From Hadarchaeum sp964343275 (GTDB lineage Archaea > Hadarchaeota > Hadarchaeia > Hadarchaeales > Hadarchaeaceae): 34,564 nt of DNA. Positions within the stretch are counted from its first letter, which is position 1; each line of letters starts with the position of its first letter. The translations under genes were made by a program, and so were the position numbers. The notes under the pieces were generated by a model. It had not been told where the DNA came from and made no database searches. It saw only the letters and a list, made by a program, of their open reading frames with translations. The stretch covers positions 1 to 34,564 of the forward strand of contig CAYFIY010000014.1 in assembly GCA_964343275.1 (NCBI GenBank), given 5' to 3'. Of this stretch, positions 24,708 through 32,580 are shown piece after piece.

Positions 24708-26233
24708 TAATCGATCACCTTTGGAACGGAGGGCATAGAACCTACCCGTTTTCTTACGAGCTCAGGCCATTTTTTCACGTCGAAACCGTGTTGGGCGAGG
24801 AAACCCACCATCCAGCGGCTGGTACCGAACCCACAACAGCCCGTCCAAACCTCCCGACCTTTGACTTCTTTTATCTTAAATGTTTCTACAAACTTAGAGC
24901 GATGTAAGTTATAGGAGCCAATTTCAAGCCAACCATCATCGTAAGGTAGCGGCACTTCGATATCATAAGTTGCTATCTTGCTGCTGTCGGTTAGATCAGT
25001 TTCAACACCTTCCTCCCGCATGTAGAACGGAGTTGCTACCAAGATTCGCCACTCCAGATCGAGTCTATCCAAGATTTTTGTGCTGATGTCCAAAATCGCT
25101 TCCCTAATAGAGACCGCATCATCCGGTGACCCAACAAAAACGAATTCCATACGCCTAAACTCCTGCGTCCGAACTAGTCCCTCTACTCCACCCCCCTCCC
25201 ATCTGTAGGTCCAGCCGCTACAGTCGAATTGCTTCACCGGCAGGTCCTCTGTTCGCAAACGCTTGAGGGCGAAGGATTCGTAGAATGGTTCGCACTGAGC
25301 CGGAGATAAGACATATGCTGGTTCCTTAATAACCTCGCTTAGCTCTTGAGAGGGGATTCGCTTTGTTAACTTGAGCTTCTGCTTAAACTTAGAAAAAGCA
25401 GCCGGTTCGCGTGGAGGTGGAGAAACGTAGTACATGCCTTCTGGCACGCCGTCAAGATATCCTGGCATCCTCTGCATGACTTCGAGTGGTATTAGCTTGG
25501 GCAACATGACCTCTTCGAACTTCAGCGGTCGTGCGACCTCTTTAATAAAAATATCCTCAAGCGCACGAAGTAGTCTAGCGTATGGCTCCTTGTAAATCCA
25601 CTGCCCACGTGCGGGGAACTCCACAATCCAGCCCAATCTCTTAGCGACATCGAATGGGTTTTCACAGAATTGGTGCGGCCGTTTTGGGCTATGCTTGACA
25701 ACTTGTGGTTCGGCAACTTTTGTCGGAGCACGGGTGATGATTTCCTCGATCATCGAGACTAACCTATCGACAATCCTGCCCCTCAGCTCAGCCTCGGTAA
25801 GATCTTTCATGTGTACTTCAACCGCGGTGTCATAGACTTTTACCTCATACGGCAATTGCCTGAGCTCGTCCAGTGCCTGATCTGAAATCTCAGTTGAAGG
25901 CAAGACAATCTTATACTCGATGGCCTTCACCTCGCGTATCCCTAGCTTGTATTTTTTACCCAGTTCCGAAGCTAGGACTTTGATCAATCTCAACAAGGCA
26001 TCATGTGCCCTAACGTAGCGACCTGACTCCAAATCAAGATCCAACCCGTTTACATTTGGTCGCCAACTGATGATCTTCGCCGCCTCGCCCTCCTTTCCTT
26101 TCGGAGCGCCCTTGAGAAGGATGTCCCCGGCATTATGCAGGATGACACCTATGTCAGCCTCAGCTTTCTTGATCTCGCCACTGAAAGCAACCTTTCCTTT
26201 TAGCCTAAACCTCAAACTATCGCCAAAACCCAA
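24707..26233 (-). CDS. serS: Seryl-tRNA synthetase, rare methanogen type (SerS2)
   Basis: This is the atypical class II SerRS with an unusual N-terminal domain and a catalytic zinc, known mainly from methanogenic archaea. The 508-residue protein has the N-terminal alpha/beta domain (RLKGKVAFSG), the KEPYARLLRALED motif 1 region, and zinc ligands in SPAQCEPFYE (Cys314) and TGCCGFG (Cys466/467). Motif 2 is around VRTQEFRRMEFVFVG and motif 3 is GFGTSRWMVGFL. The TTG at 26233 opens the frame; a TTG at 26215 (then RFRLKGKV) fits relatives equally well. Its presence beside SepRS fits a methanogen-like translation system. Confidence 0.95.
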   Translation of the reverse strand: MGFGDSLRFRLKGKVAFSGEIKKAEADIGVILHNAGDILLKGAPKGKEGEAAKIISWRPNVNGLDLDLESGRYVRAHDALLRLIKVLASELGKKYKLGIREVKAIEYKIVLPSTEISDQALDELRQLPYEVKVYDTAVEVHMKDLTEAELRGRIVDRLVSMIEEIITRAPTKVAEPQVVKHSPKRPHQFCENPFDVAKRLGWIVEFPARGQWIYKEPYARLLRALEDIFIKEVARPLKFEEVMLPKLIPLEVMQRMPGYLDGVPEGMYYVSPPPREPAAFSKFKQKLKLTKRIPSQELSEVIKEPAYVLSPAQCEPFYESFALKRLRTEDLPVKQFDCSGWTYRWEGGGVEGLVRTQEFRRMEFVFVGSPDDAVSIREAILDISTKILDRLDLEWRILVATPFYMREEGVETDLTDSSKIATYDIEVPLPYDDGWLEIGSYNLHRSKFVETFKIKEVKGREVWTGCCGFGTSRWMVGFLAQHGFDVKKWPELVRKRVGSMPSVPKVID

Positions 26234-26289
26234 ATTACTTGCTTCCTATGAAAAGCTTGCCCTTAAGGGATATACAACTAGTTTCGTCA

Positions 26290-26351
26290 GCCGAACTTCG
26301 GCCAAGTTATTATTTTTAGGCCAAGATGACGCTCAAGTTTTGTTTCGGCCT
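26290..26351 (-). other. Inverted repeats in the serS leader
   Basis: Upstream of serS the minus strand holds a hairpin, GCCGAAGTTCGGC (26290-26302, five-pair stem). A wider inverted pair, AGGCC at 26347-26351 and GGCCT at 26318-26322, lies next to it. Together they could form a structured 5' leader of the serS transcript. No known riboswitch is recognised. The surrounding 26234-26385 interval has no gene. Confidence 0.25.
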
Positions 26352-26385
26352 GCTATTTTTTACCGAACTTTTTGCCTTCAAAAAG

Positions 26386-26556
26386 TCATTCGTCCGGAAC
26401 TGATCCATTTAGCACATTGACTTTTATCGCCCACCTAAGTGCAACCAGTTTCAACCCTAGAACGTCTTCGCCCTTCTTTTTCTCCATCTTTTTCACAGCC
26501 TTTTTACGCTCCCACGATATATTTGGCGAAAACGGCCGCGGCTTTACCCCCCCCAT
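26386..26556 (-). CDS. Small basic protein of unknown function (56 residues)
   Basis: An ATG at 26556 opens a 56-codon frame to a TGA at 26386. The product begins MGGVKPRPFSPNISW, has a lysine-rich middle (ERKKAVKKMEKKKGEDVLG) and a hydrophobic-basic end (LKLVALRWAIKVNVLNG). The amphipathic, well-mixed composition looks coding, whereas the 86-codon frame on the opposite strand is Ser/Phe-rich as expected of an antisense shadow. It lies between the Pcc1 paralogue and serS on the same strand. The start runs through eight G residues, a slippage-prone tract. I do not recognise a family. Confidence 0.45.
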   Translation of the reverse strand: MGGVKPRPFSPNISWERKKAVKKMEKKKGEDVLGLKLVALRWAIKVNVLNGSVPDE

Positions 26557-26654
26557 GTCAAGTTTACAGATTTTATCGATAAATTTATTTACGCTCCCGG
26601 TAGGCCTTCAAAATGATTATGTGAGCCAATAAAAACCAAATCGTGGCTCGAAAC

Positions 26655-26870
26655 TCATTTAATGCCAAACTCTTTGAGTTCGAAGATATCTACGTTTATA
26701 TCACCAATCTTCTTCATGCCTCATATAATTTTTTCAGGCACGCGTTTAGTGTTACTATACTTCGATTCGTAAGCTACGATTGCTTTATCCAAATGATAAC
26801 CCCCACAGTTAAAATATAAAATTATTTTTTTTATTTTTTTATTTCCCAAAATAAATTTTCCACATGTCAC
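26655..26870 (-). pseudogene. Remnant of an unrecognised small gene with an in-frame TGA
   Basis: From a GTG at 26870 the minus-strand frame reads 49 codons (MTCGKFILGN, a lysine-rich stretch, then NCGGYHLDKAIVAYESKYS and RVPEKII) to a TGA at 26721-26723. It then continues for 21 codons (MKKIGDINVDIFELKEFGIK) to a TGA at 26655. Both halves look like one compact protein of about 70 residues. The first part crosses two poly-A runs. I do not know the family. The single TGA suggests recent inactivation or a sequencing error; read-through is less likely. Confidence 0.4.
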
Positions 26871-26888
26871 TCGATAAGTATCTCGATA

Positions 26889-27134
26889 TCACGTGCTATC
26901 TAATAAAACTGTTTCCGCAGTTAGCGTGCAGGAGAGCAGGTCATCAAGTGTTGCTAAAAGGGTTTCCATCCTTCCGTCTAGCCTTACCACACTAATGATC
27001 TTCTTACCCTTAACTTTAGTTGATATCTGTAAACCAGCTGGAAGCTTCATGTTATCCGGCTCAAGTGCTCTAGCCACGGCCTTGGACATCTGTGCGTTGC
27101 CATATAAACATGATACTAAAACTTTCATTTTCAT
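26889..27134 (-). CDS. Pcc1-family paralogue (KEOPS-associated)
   Basis: A second small protein of the Pcc1/CTAG family, about 81 residues from the ATG at 27134. The pattern ALEPDNMKLPAGLQISTK, then VVRLDGRMETLLATLDDLLS, is typical of the archaeal paralogue encoded beside the DHH nuclease and uS15. An archaeal Pcc1 paralogue has been reported as an additional KEOPS core subunit (Pcc2); this gene is a candidate, though alignment would be needed to say which of the two copies is which. It shares a strand and neighbourhood with kae1, bud32 and the DHH gene. A TATA-like TTTAAAC lies just upstream. Confidence 0.8.
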   Translation of the reverse strand: MKMKVLVSCLYGNAQMSKAVARALEPDNMKLPAGLQISTKVKGKKIISVVRLDGRMETLLATLDDLLSCTLTAETVLLDST

Positions 27135-27219
27135 GGAAATCAAATTATAGTTTAAATAATTATCCTTGCATTTTATCTATTTTAAGTCAGAACCAGATAT
27201 GTTAGACATTTGTCCAAAT

Positions 27220-28632
27220 TTATTTATCGTTCAAATTATTGCAAGCCCCATCAAGCTTCGTTATGAACTCGTCCATGCGTTCTCGTGGAATTCGAGCCGC
27301 CGCCGCAACGTCATGACCACCTCCAAACCCACCTACTTCAGGCGCCGTCTTTGACAGAACATGTCCTAAATTTACTCCTTTTTTCGTTAACATTTGTGTG
27401 CACCTGGCTGATATCTTAATCTGACCATTAGCTACATCTGATAGACCAATCACCGGCAGTTCTGTCGATAGAAGACCAGAAGCAATCGAGAGTGATAGCG
27501 CCTCCCCAAGAAGTGCAGAATCGACTACCTCGCCGAAGTAAATGTATCTGAAAGTTGAAGTCTCCTTGAACGAGTTTATATTTGTGACGATCCAACCCAT
27601 GGTCTGTAAAAGTTTTTCCTGAAGGATGTTAAGGAGAGCAAGACCATCAGCCTGAGAATTTTCGTCCCCCACTGCTATCGCAAAACCGATCTCTGGCCTC
27701 TTCAAGTTGCCGCACGCATCCAGAATCGCTGCGTATTCTCTGAGTTCTTTTGGCCCCGCGAGATCATCAGTGTTTGTTTTATAGATAGCCCCCCAGAGTG
27801 TGCGACGGAATTCCTCGTTTGTTGCAATTGAACCCACTCGTGCATAGATTGCATCGCTCAAGATCCGTTCGCACTCAGAACCCAGCCCGGATAGTATGTT
27901 AAAATGAGATATGCCCAGAGCGTCTATCATCGAACGGCAAGTTGCCATATTGCTCGATAGACCAACGATATAGGGCCTTGTCGAAGTTCTGATACATTCG
28001 ACCACAGGGATAAGAGATCGTCGAATTAGGTTCAACCCCTCGCTTTCACTTAGGAGACCGAGATCCACCCCACGTTTAATTAGCGTGTCGTTGACCCCGG
28101 TGAATCCTGAAGCTAAATCTTGTCTGTCCCCGATGGCACCCACAATTGCGAGCCCGATTAATGGTCTGAAACGCAAATCTAGCTGTTCCACGACGGAAAA
28201 AGTGGCGCCACTGGCGCTGATATCCGTTGCGCCGTTTAGCCCGAAGATATGGGGATTTAGATGGGCAATATTAGGTCCTTCTATGAAGGTTCCAGGGTGA
28301 TGGTCTATAACAATAACGTCCATGTGTTTTGATAAAATATATCTGTTTATAGCATCTGACTGACTACTTCCTAGATCCAAAAATATGAATAAGTCGTGGC
28401 CATCCTCACTCATCTTGGAAATTTCCTTATCATTTGGTACCCGCCCAAATTTGACGGTAAATGGTACGTTATAGTAATAAAAACACCTGGCCAATATAGC
28501 TGCAGAGGCTATTCCATCGGTATCGGAGTGAGCAATTATTTTTATGCGGCTTTTACCGTCAAGCCTAGGTTTCAGGAAGGACATGACTTCCTCTGCTCCT
28601 CTCTTGAACCGCTTTATTTCTGCCCTGCCCAA
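27220..28632 (-). CDS. DHH-family nuclease (archaeal RecJ/GAN-like)
   Basis: A 470-residue single-strand-specific nuclease candidate of the archaeal RecJ group, some members of which bind GINS in the replisome (GAN). Motifs in order are HSDTDGIASA (I), DLGSS (II), DHHPG (III) and GAIGDRQD (IV), and the C-terminal DHHA1 module ends in GGFGGGHDVAAAA. The start is a TTG with AAGGAGG seven bases upstream. An AT-rich spacer of 182 bases (28633-28814) separates it from uS15 and probably holds its own promoter. The order uS15-DHH-pcc1 paralogue is conserved in archaea. Confidence 0.9.
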   Translation of the reverse strand: MGRAEIKRFKRGAEEVMSFLKPRLDGKSRIKIIAHSDTDGIASAAILARCFYYYNVPFTVKFGRVPNDKEISKMSEDGHDLFIFLDLGSSQSDAINRYILSKHMDVIVIDHHPGTFIEGPNIAHLNPHIFGLNGATDISASGATFSVVEQLDLRFRPLIGLAIVGAIGDRQDLASGFTGVNDTLIKRGVDLGLLSESEGLNLIRRSLIPVVECIRTSTRPYIVGLSSNMATCRSMIDALGISHFNILSGLGSECERILSDAIYARVGSIATNEEFRRTLWGAIYKTNTDDLAGPKELREYAAILDACGNLKRPEIGFAIAVGDENSQADGLALLNILQEKLLQTMGWIVTNINSFKETSTFRYIYFGEVVDSALLGEALSLSIASGLLSTELPVIGLSDVANGQIKISARCTQMLTKKGVNLGHVLSKTAPEVGGFGGGHDVAAAARIPRERMDEFITKLDGACNNLNDK

Positions 28633-28814
28633 TTTTAAACCTCCTTGGAAAATTTTTGTCTATCCTTTTTACTTAAGACAAAGATAGTATTAACCATTGT
28701 TAAAGAATAAAACCTACTAAACATAACTATAAAATTAATGTAATAATTTATTTAAAAAAAATTATTCATTACTCCTAAATTAACATTATTTATATTATTA
28801 ATTTTGAATACGCG

Positions 28815-29237
28815 CTATTTACGTATCAAGAACGCAGCCCTTTCTCGATTATATCTCCAATTAACTGGTAAAATACCATCGCGCTTGTAGTACGCGGCAA
28901 GCTTGTTGATTCTCGCTTCGACCATCTCTAGGGAGCGCTTGGTTCTGAAATCTCTAGGGTTACGATTTAAATGTTCATATATCTTTACCGCGTTTAGAAT
29001 AACGCTGACCAAACTATCTGGAAGTGCTCTTTTTACCTTGTGAGAATCCAGAATTTTTTTCACGTTCATGCCAGTGGCCTCTTTAACGTTAGGAACGGCG
29101 TATTGATCTCGCATGATTAGGCCTATCTTGCTCGAGGAAATCCCTTCTCTACCAAGTTTTACAACTAGGTTCTCTATCTCGTCGACCGACAATCCGTCAA
29201 TTTTAGCTAGACCGGTGTTCAATTTCCTAGCTGCCAT
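28815..29237 (-). CDS. rps15: Ribosomal protein uS15 with a shortened N-terminus
   Basis: This small-subunit protein is identified by LVVKLGREGISSSKIGLIMR, DQYAVPNVKEATG, RDFRTKRSLEMVEARINKLA and AYYKRDGILPVNW. Archaeal uS15 normally carries an N-terminal arm with R-x-RR-GKSGS before the first helix. Here only MAARKLNTGLAKIDG precedes the helix, and the arm's basic cluster is missing. The ATG at 29237 is chosen because GGTGAG is a few bases upstream; the longer reading from a GTG at 29246 adds three residues only. Confidence 0.93.
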   Translation of the reverse strand: MAARKLNTGLAKIDGLSVDEIENLVVKLGREGISSSKIGLIMRDQYAVPNVKEATGMNVKKILDSHKVKRALPDSLVSVILNAVKIYEHLNRNPRDFRTKRSLEMVEARINKLAAYYKRDGILPVNWRYNRERAAFLIRK

Positions 29238-29254
29238 TTTTCTCACCTTTCCAC

Positions 29255-29806
29255 TTATACAAACCAGTTGAAAAAGCTACCGATTGCTCGGGCACGGTGC
29301 GATAGAGCATTCTTTTCAAGTCGAGATAACTCGGCAAATGTTCGACCGCCACCGTCTTGGTGGATAAATATCGGGTCAAAGCCGAATCCCATATTACCCT
29401 TTTCGCTATTGGCTATAGCTCCGATCGCCTTCCCCAAAAATATTTTGGGTTTCTTTCCCGGAGCACAGAACCCCACGGCGGACCTGAACTCTGCTCGACG
29501 ATCTTCCTCTCTCGTCATGAGCTTGAGCAGGCCGCGATTACCTATCGTCCTAAAGACGTAGTTAGAATATGGTCCAGGAAAGCCACGTAGAGCGCTGACA
29601 AAAAGACCTGCATCTTCGACAAAACAGGGGGTCTGGAGTTGGTCACATACTTCCGAGACGCTTAATAGAGCTATCTCCTCAAGCTCGTCTGCTTGAATTT
29701 CGGCATAACGAATATTTTTACGGGCGACATTTATTCCGCGTCTCGCTGCTATTTCCCTGACCTCACCGAACTTGTGTGAGTTGCTGGTAACAAAGATCAA
29801 TGCCAA
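29255..29806 (-). CDS. XTP/dITP pyrophosphatase (HAM1/RdgB family)
   Basis: A 183-residue house-cleaning enzyme that hydrolyses non-canonical purine triphosphates such as XTP and dITP to monophosphates. It has the N-terminal FVTSNSHKFGEVREIA, FVEDAGLFVSALRGFPGPYS, NMGFGFDPIFI and ALSHRARAI near the end, all family signatures. The start is TTG with GGAGGAG upstream, overlapping the last codons of bud32 by ten bases. Its place in the kae1-bud32 operon is common in archaea. Confidence 0.93.
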   Translation of the reverse strand: MALIFVTSNSHKFGEVREIAARRGINVARKNIRYAEIQADELEEIALLSVSEVCDQLQTPCFVEDAGLFVSALRGFPGPYSNYVFRTIGNRGLLKLMTREEDRRAEFRSAVGFCAPGKKPKIFLGKAIGAIANSEKGNMGFGFDPIFIHQDGGGRTFAELSRLEKNALSHRARAIGSFFNWFV

Positions 29807-30462
29807 GCTCTCTCCTCCTTTGATATATATCGTCCGCGCTTTTCAATATCATTTGCACGCTTGATCGTTTCCTTTGCTCCTTCCCCGAGCTCCCGCCTAT
29901 AACCAGCTAAAACTGCTCTGTATGCTTGTTCTGCAATCCTAAAATGTATGCTCTGAAATGAACGTTTTAGCAGATGTAAATCGACACCTCGACCTTCAAC
30001 GGAGGGATTGTACTCCCCTAAACCAAAATCTACAAAGTAAACCATGCCATTCGTTTTGAGTAACATGTTTGAAGTAGTTAAATCTCCGTGCAATATTCCT
30101 GCCCTGTGAAGCCTAGCCACGTGTCTACCTATCTTGCGACAAAGTCTCACTCTCGCCACTGACTTTAGCCCTTCAAGAACGATCTTGACCTGTTTTCCTT
30201 TGATAAATTCCATAACTATCCGGCTGTCAATCAGGTTAATTTCATAAACGGCTGGGGTCGGTACTCCGGCGCGTTTTGCGTCGGAGAGTAACTTGGCCTC
30301 AAGTGCAGTTCTCGAACTGCGAAGCCGCATATCGAGCTCTTCAACTCGATACTGCTTGGGTATGCGCCACTTCACCATTACCTTGCCGTCTCCAGGAATT
30401 TGCAACACGCGCTTAAAGGGTTCTAAGTGGAGGTTGCCCTCAGCACCTTTTTTGAAAAGCAT
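29797..30462 (-). CDS. bud32: KEOPS kinase/ATPase subunit Bud32
   Basis: This atypical small protein kinase (PRPK family) regulates Kae1 in the KEOPS complex. The 221-residue protein has the catalytic loop HGDLTTSN with Asp127 and Asn132, the metal-binding DFGLGE with Asp145, and GRGVDLHLLKRSF afterwards. The N-lobe carries RIPKQYRVEELDMRLR, the usual Bud32 signature. The ATG follows the kae1 stop directly. In many euryarchaea the two are fused; here they are separate proteins. Confidence 0.95.
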   Translation of the reverse strand: MLFKKGAEGNLHLEPFKRVLQIPGDGKVMVKWRIPKQYRVEELDMRLRSSRTALEAKLLSDAKRAGVPTPAVYEINLIDSRIVMEFIKGKQVKIVLEGLKSVARVRLCRKIGRHVARLHRAGILHGDLTTSNMLLKTNGMVYFVDFGLGEYNPSVEGRGVDLHLLKRSFQSIHFRIAEQAYRAVLAGYRRELGEGAKETIKRANDIEKRGRYISKEERAWH

Positions 30463-31449
30463 TTAACTCTTCCTCCATTTTATATCGACCTCGTCTGTGC
30501 GCCATCTTTGCCTCACTTCGGTTTCGGCAATATTTTGTTTTAACCCTGATTTGAATGCCAAAATCCCATTCCACGCTATCATGGCGCCTTGATCCCCGCA
30601 TAACTCCGTTGGCGGTACAAAAAATTTCGCTCCGTGTTCCATTGCCATAAATTGCAACATTTCCCTCAACCTGGTGTTTGCCGCAACTCCTCCTGTGAGC
30701 ATTACCTCCTTTTTTTCCGCATGTGCTACAGCTCTTTCTATGACTTCGACAAGAGCTGCAAATGCCGTTTCTTGGAGGCTGAAACAAAGGTCGTTGATGT
30801 TTTCACCCATGCAGTATCTCCTAACTGTCTCGGTTAGCAGGCCAGAGAATGATAAGTTCATTCCTTTCACAACGTACGGCAACATGATATAATTTTTTCC
30901 ATTTTTCGCCAGGCGTTCTACGATTGGGCCACCGGGGTGGTGAAGTCCAGCTTTCCGAGCAAACACGTCCAGACAATTTCCTAATGGGATATCTATGGTC
31001 TCACCAAATACTCGGTACTTCCCTGAATCGAATGCAATGACTTGGGTGTTTCCGCCGCTGACGTAAAGGGTGACTGGATCTTTCGCTTTCTCCGTTACAC
31101 GGCCTATTTCAACGTGGGCCACGCAGTGATTCACACCTAATATCGGAACGTCCAGCCAAATGGCCAGCGCTCTTGCCGCTGTCGCCGCTGTTCTCAGAGC
31201 GGGTCCCAATCCAGGGCCTTGGGAAAACGCGATGAGGTCTATTTCGCCAATATCGACCTCGGCCGCTTCTAGCGCTTGTTCCAAGACCAACCGCGCATTC
31301 TTTGCGTGAAACTGGGCTGCCTCCCGAGGATGGATTCCACCTCGTTCTGGCACGTAGGTCTTGGTTGCATTTGCCAACACTCTTCCCGATGAACTCACGA
31401 TTCCGACGCCAAAGGTGTGAGCTGTGCCCTCTATCCCTAAACATAGCAT
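30463..31449 (-). CDS. kae1: KEOPS subunit Kae1 (tRNA threonylcarbamoyladenosine synthase)
   Basis: Kae1 transfers the threonylcarbamoyl group to A37 of ANN-decoding tRNAs. The 328-residue ASKHA-fold protein begins LGIEGTAHTFGVGIV, has HPREAAQFHA, SQGPGLGPALR, the metal-binding NHCVAHVEIGR with His108 and His112, LYVSGGNTQVIA, and GGVAANTRLREML, ending with the FVPPTELCGDQGAMIAW segment. The ATG at 31449 is preceded by a well-placed TATA box, so it heads the operon kae1-bud32-XTPase-uS15. Confidence 0.96.
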   Translation of the reverse strand: MLCLGIEGTAHTFGVGIVSSSGRVLANATKTYVPERGGIHPREAAQFHAKNARLVLEQALEAAEVDIGEIDLIAFSQGPGLGPALRTAATAARALAIWLDVPILGVNHCVAHVEIGRVTEKAKDPVTLYVSGGNTQVIAFDSGKYRVFGETIDIPLGNCLDVFARKAGLHHPGGPIVERLAKNGKNYIMLPYVVKGMNLSFSGLLTETVRRYCMGENINDLCFSLQETAFAALVEVIERAVAHAEKKEVMLTGGVAANTRLREMLQFMAMEHGAKFFVPPTELCGDQGAMIAWNGILAFKSGLKQNIAETEVRQRWRTDEVDIKWRKS

Positions 31450-31477
31450 ATCAATCTAAATCAATTTCTAACTTTAC

Positions 31478-31487
31478 TATTTATAAT
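31478..31487 (-). promoter_or_regulatory. TATA box of the kae1 operon
   Basis: The minus strand reads ATTATAAATAG centred about 33 bases upstream of the kae1 ATG, an ideal archaeal TATA position for a leaderless transcript. There is no Shine-Dalgarno sequence before the ATG, in agreement. Confidence 0.5.
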
Positions 31488-31595
31488 GGTAAAACTTTAC
31501 TAGCAATCTAATACTAGTTATAAATCAAGCGAGGCGTCTTGAAGATGCGAAGCATCAAGTTAAATTTAATAAACTATTATGATTAACAGCAACAA

Positions 31596-31604
31596 TTTAT
31601 TTAA
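31596..31604 (+). promoter_or_regulatory. Possible TATA box of the tupABC operon
   Basis: TTTATTTAA lies about 30 bases upstream of the GTG start of tupA. The 130 bases further upstream, shared with the divergent kae1 promoter, contain short inverted repeats (GTAAAACTTTAC at 31489-31500, and the pair GATGC/GCATC around 31544-31557). These could bind a metal-responsive regulator, but that is only suggestive. Confidence 0.35.
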
Positions 31605-31632
31605 GCGTTAATGTTTAATAACGCTGGGATTT

Positions 31633-32580
31633 GTGTTGAACAGAATAATAGTGTTAGCCGCAGCAATAGTCGTGGTGGTTTCCGCTTCATTCACTTATGT
31701 TGGCATCGAAAGAGGACAAAATAGGTTGATCGTGTCAACTACCACCAGTCTCTACGATACAAAGCTGCTAGATGGTTTATCCGAAAGTTACTTTGCGCTT
31801 TGCAATATAAAATTGGATTTTATCTCGGCCGGGACGGGAATAGCTCTCGAACATGCTAGACGTGGAGATGCTGACGTAGTGATAGTACACGCCCCCGCAA
31901 CAGAAAATAAATTTTTGGCAGAGGATGTGGTGGGAGCCAGGAAAATAATAGCGTATAACTTTTTCGCTATTGTCGGTCAAAAAGACGATCCTGTTGGAAT
32001 CCAAGACATGGAGCCGCTCGAGGCGCTACAGAAAATAGCATTCACGGAGACAACATGGGTTTCGAGGGGGGATAACTCAGGGACTCACACCAAAGAGAAA
32101 TTACTCTGGAAAGAAGTTGGCATATCGACAGAGGACCAGGTATGGTATCTCGAGTCTGGTACGGGCATGGGGCAAACTCTTACAATATCAAGCGAAAGAA
32201 GAGCGTACACCCTAGCCGATACAGGTACCTACCTTAAGTACCGCGTAGAAAATTTGATTGACTTGGAAATTCTTGTCGACCAAGGTAAGGAACTACTAAA
32301 CGTATACAGTGTTATGGCTGTTAATCCCGAAATAAATCCAAATGTAAAATTTAGTGAAGCGGTTAAATTTATAGAATTCTTGGTATCAGAAGACGGGCAA
32401 GACTTGATAGGAAATTTCGGCAGGGCCCAATACGGCAGCCCGCTTTTCTATCCAGCAGTTCATATTCTTGAGGGAAACACGAAACCAGAGATATCCGGTA
32501 TGATACGTGATTATGCTTTTTTAGAAGGTACCGAATGTCCCCCCAAGAAACGTCTGGGTCAGGAGCATCTTTACCCATGA
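31633..32580 (+). CDS. tupA: Tungstate/molybdate ABC transporter, substrate-binding protein (TupA-like)
   Basis: An extracellular oxyanion-binding protein of 315 residues. After an N-terminal hydrophobic segment (residues about 5-24, a signal anchor without a lipobox Cys), it has the TupA hallmark STTTSLYDTKLLDGL. It continues with GTGIALEHARRGDADVVIVHAP and the ligand-loop segment SRGDNSGTHTKEK. These favour tungstate-type TupA over ModA or WtpA. The start is GTG. The stop overlaps the tupB ATG (ATGA). Tungstate would serve W-dependent oxidoreductases. Confidence 0.92.
   Translation: MLNRIIVLAAAIVVVVSASFTYVGIERGQNRLIVSTTTSLYDTKLLDGLSESYFALCNIKLDFISAGTGIALEHARRGDADVVIVHAPATENKFLAEDVVGARKIIAYNFFAIVGQKDDPVGIQDMEPLEALQKIAFTETTWVSRGDNSGTHTKEKLLWKEVGISTEDQVWYLESGTGMGQTLTISSERRAYTLADTGTYLKYRVENLIDLEILVDQGKELLNVYSVMAVNPEINPNVKFSEAVKFIEFLVSEDGQDLIGNFGRAQYGSPLFYPAVHILEGNTKPEISGMIRDYAFLEGTECPPKKRLGQEHLYP

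Noticed and set aside
26372..26632. Plus-strand frame of 86 codons in the gap before serS
   Set aside because: Ser/Phe/Pro-rich composition is what the antisense of a Lys/Glu-rich gene gives; the 56-codon minus-strand frame looks more coding.
21354..26723. In-frame TGA codons at 21354 and 26721 as selenocysteine sites
   Set aside because: Neither frame resembles a known selenoprotein, no SECIS-like element was seen, and nearby remnants contain all three stop codons, so decay is simpler.
30440..30787. Minus-strand 115-codon frame overlapping kae1
   Set aside because: It is an alternative frame inside the certain kae1 gene, with an Arg/Cys-rich composition and no domain.
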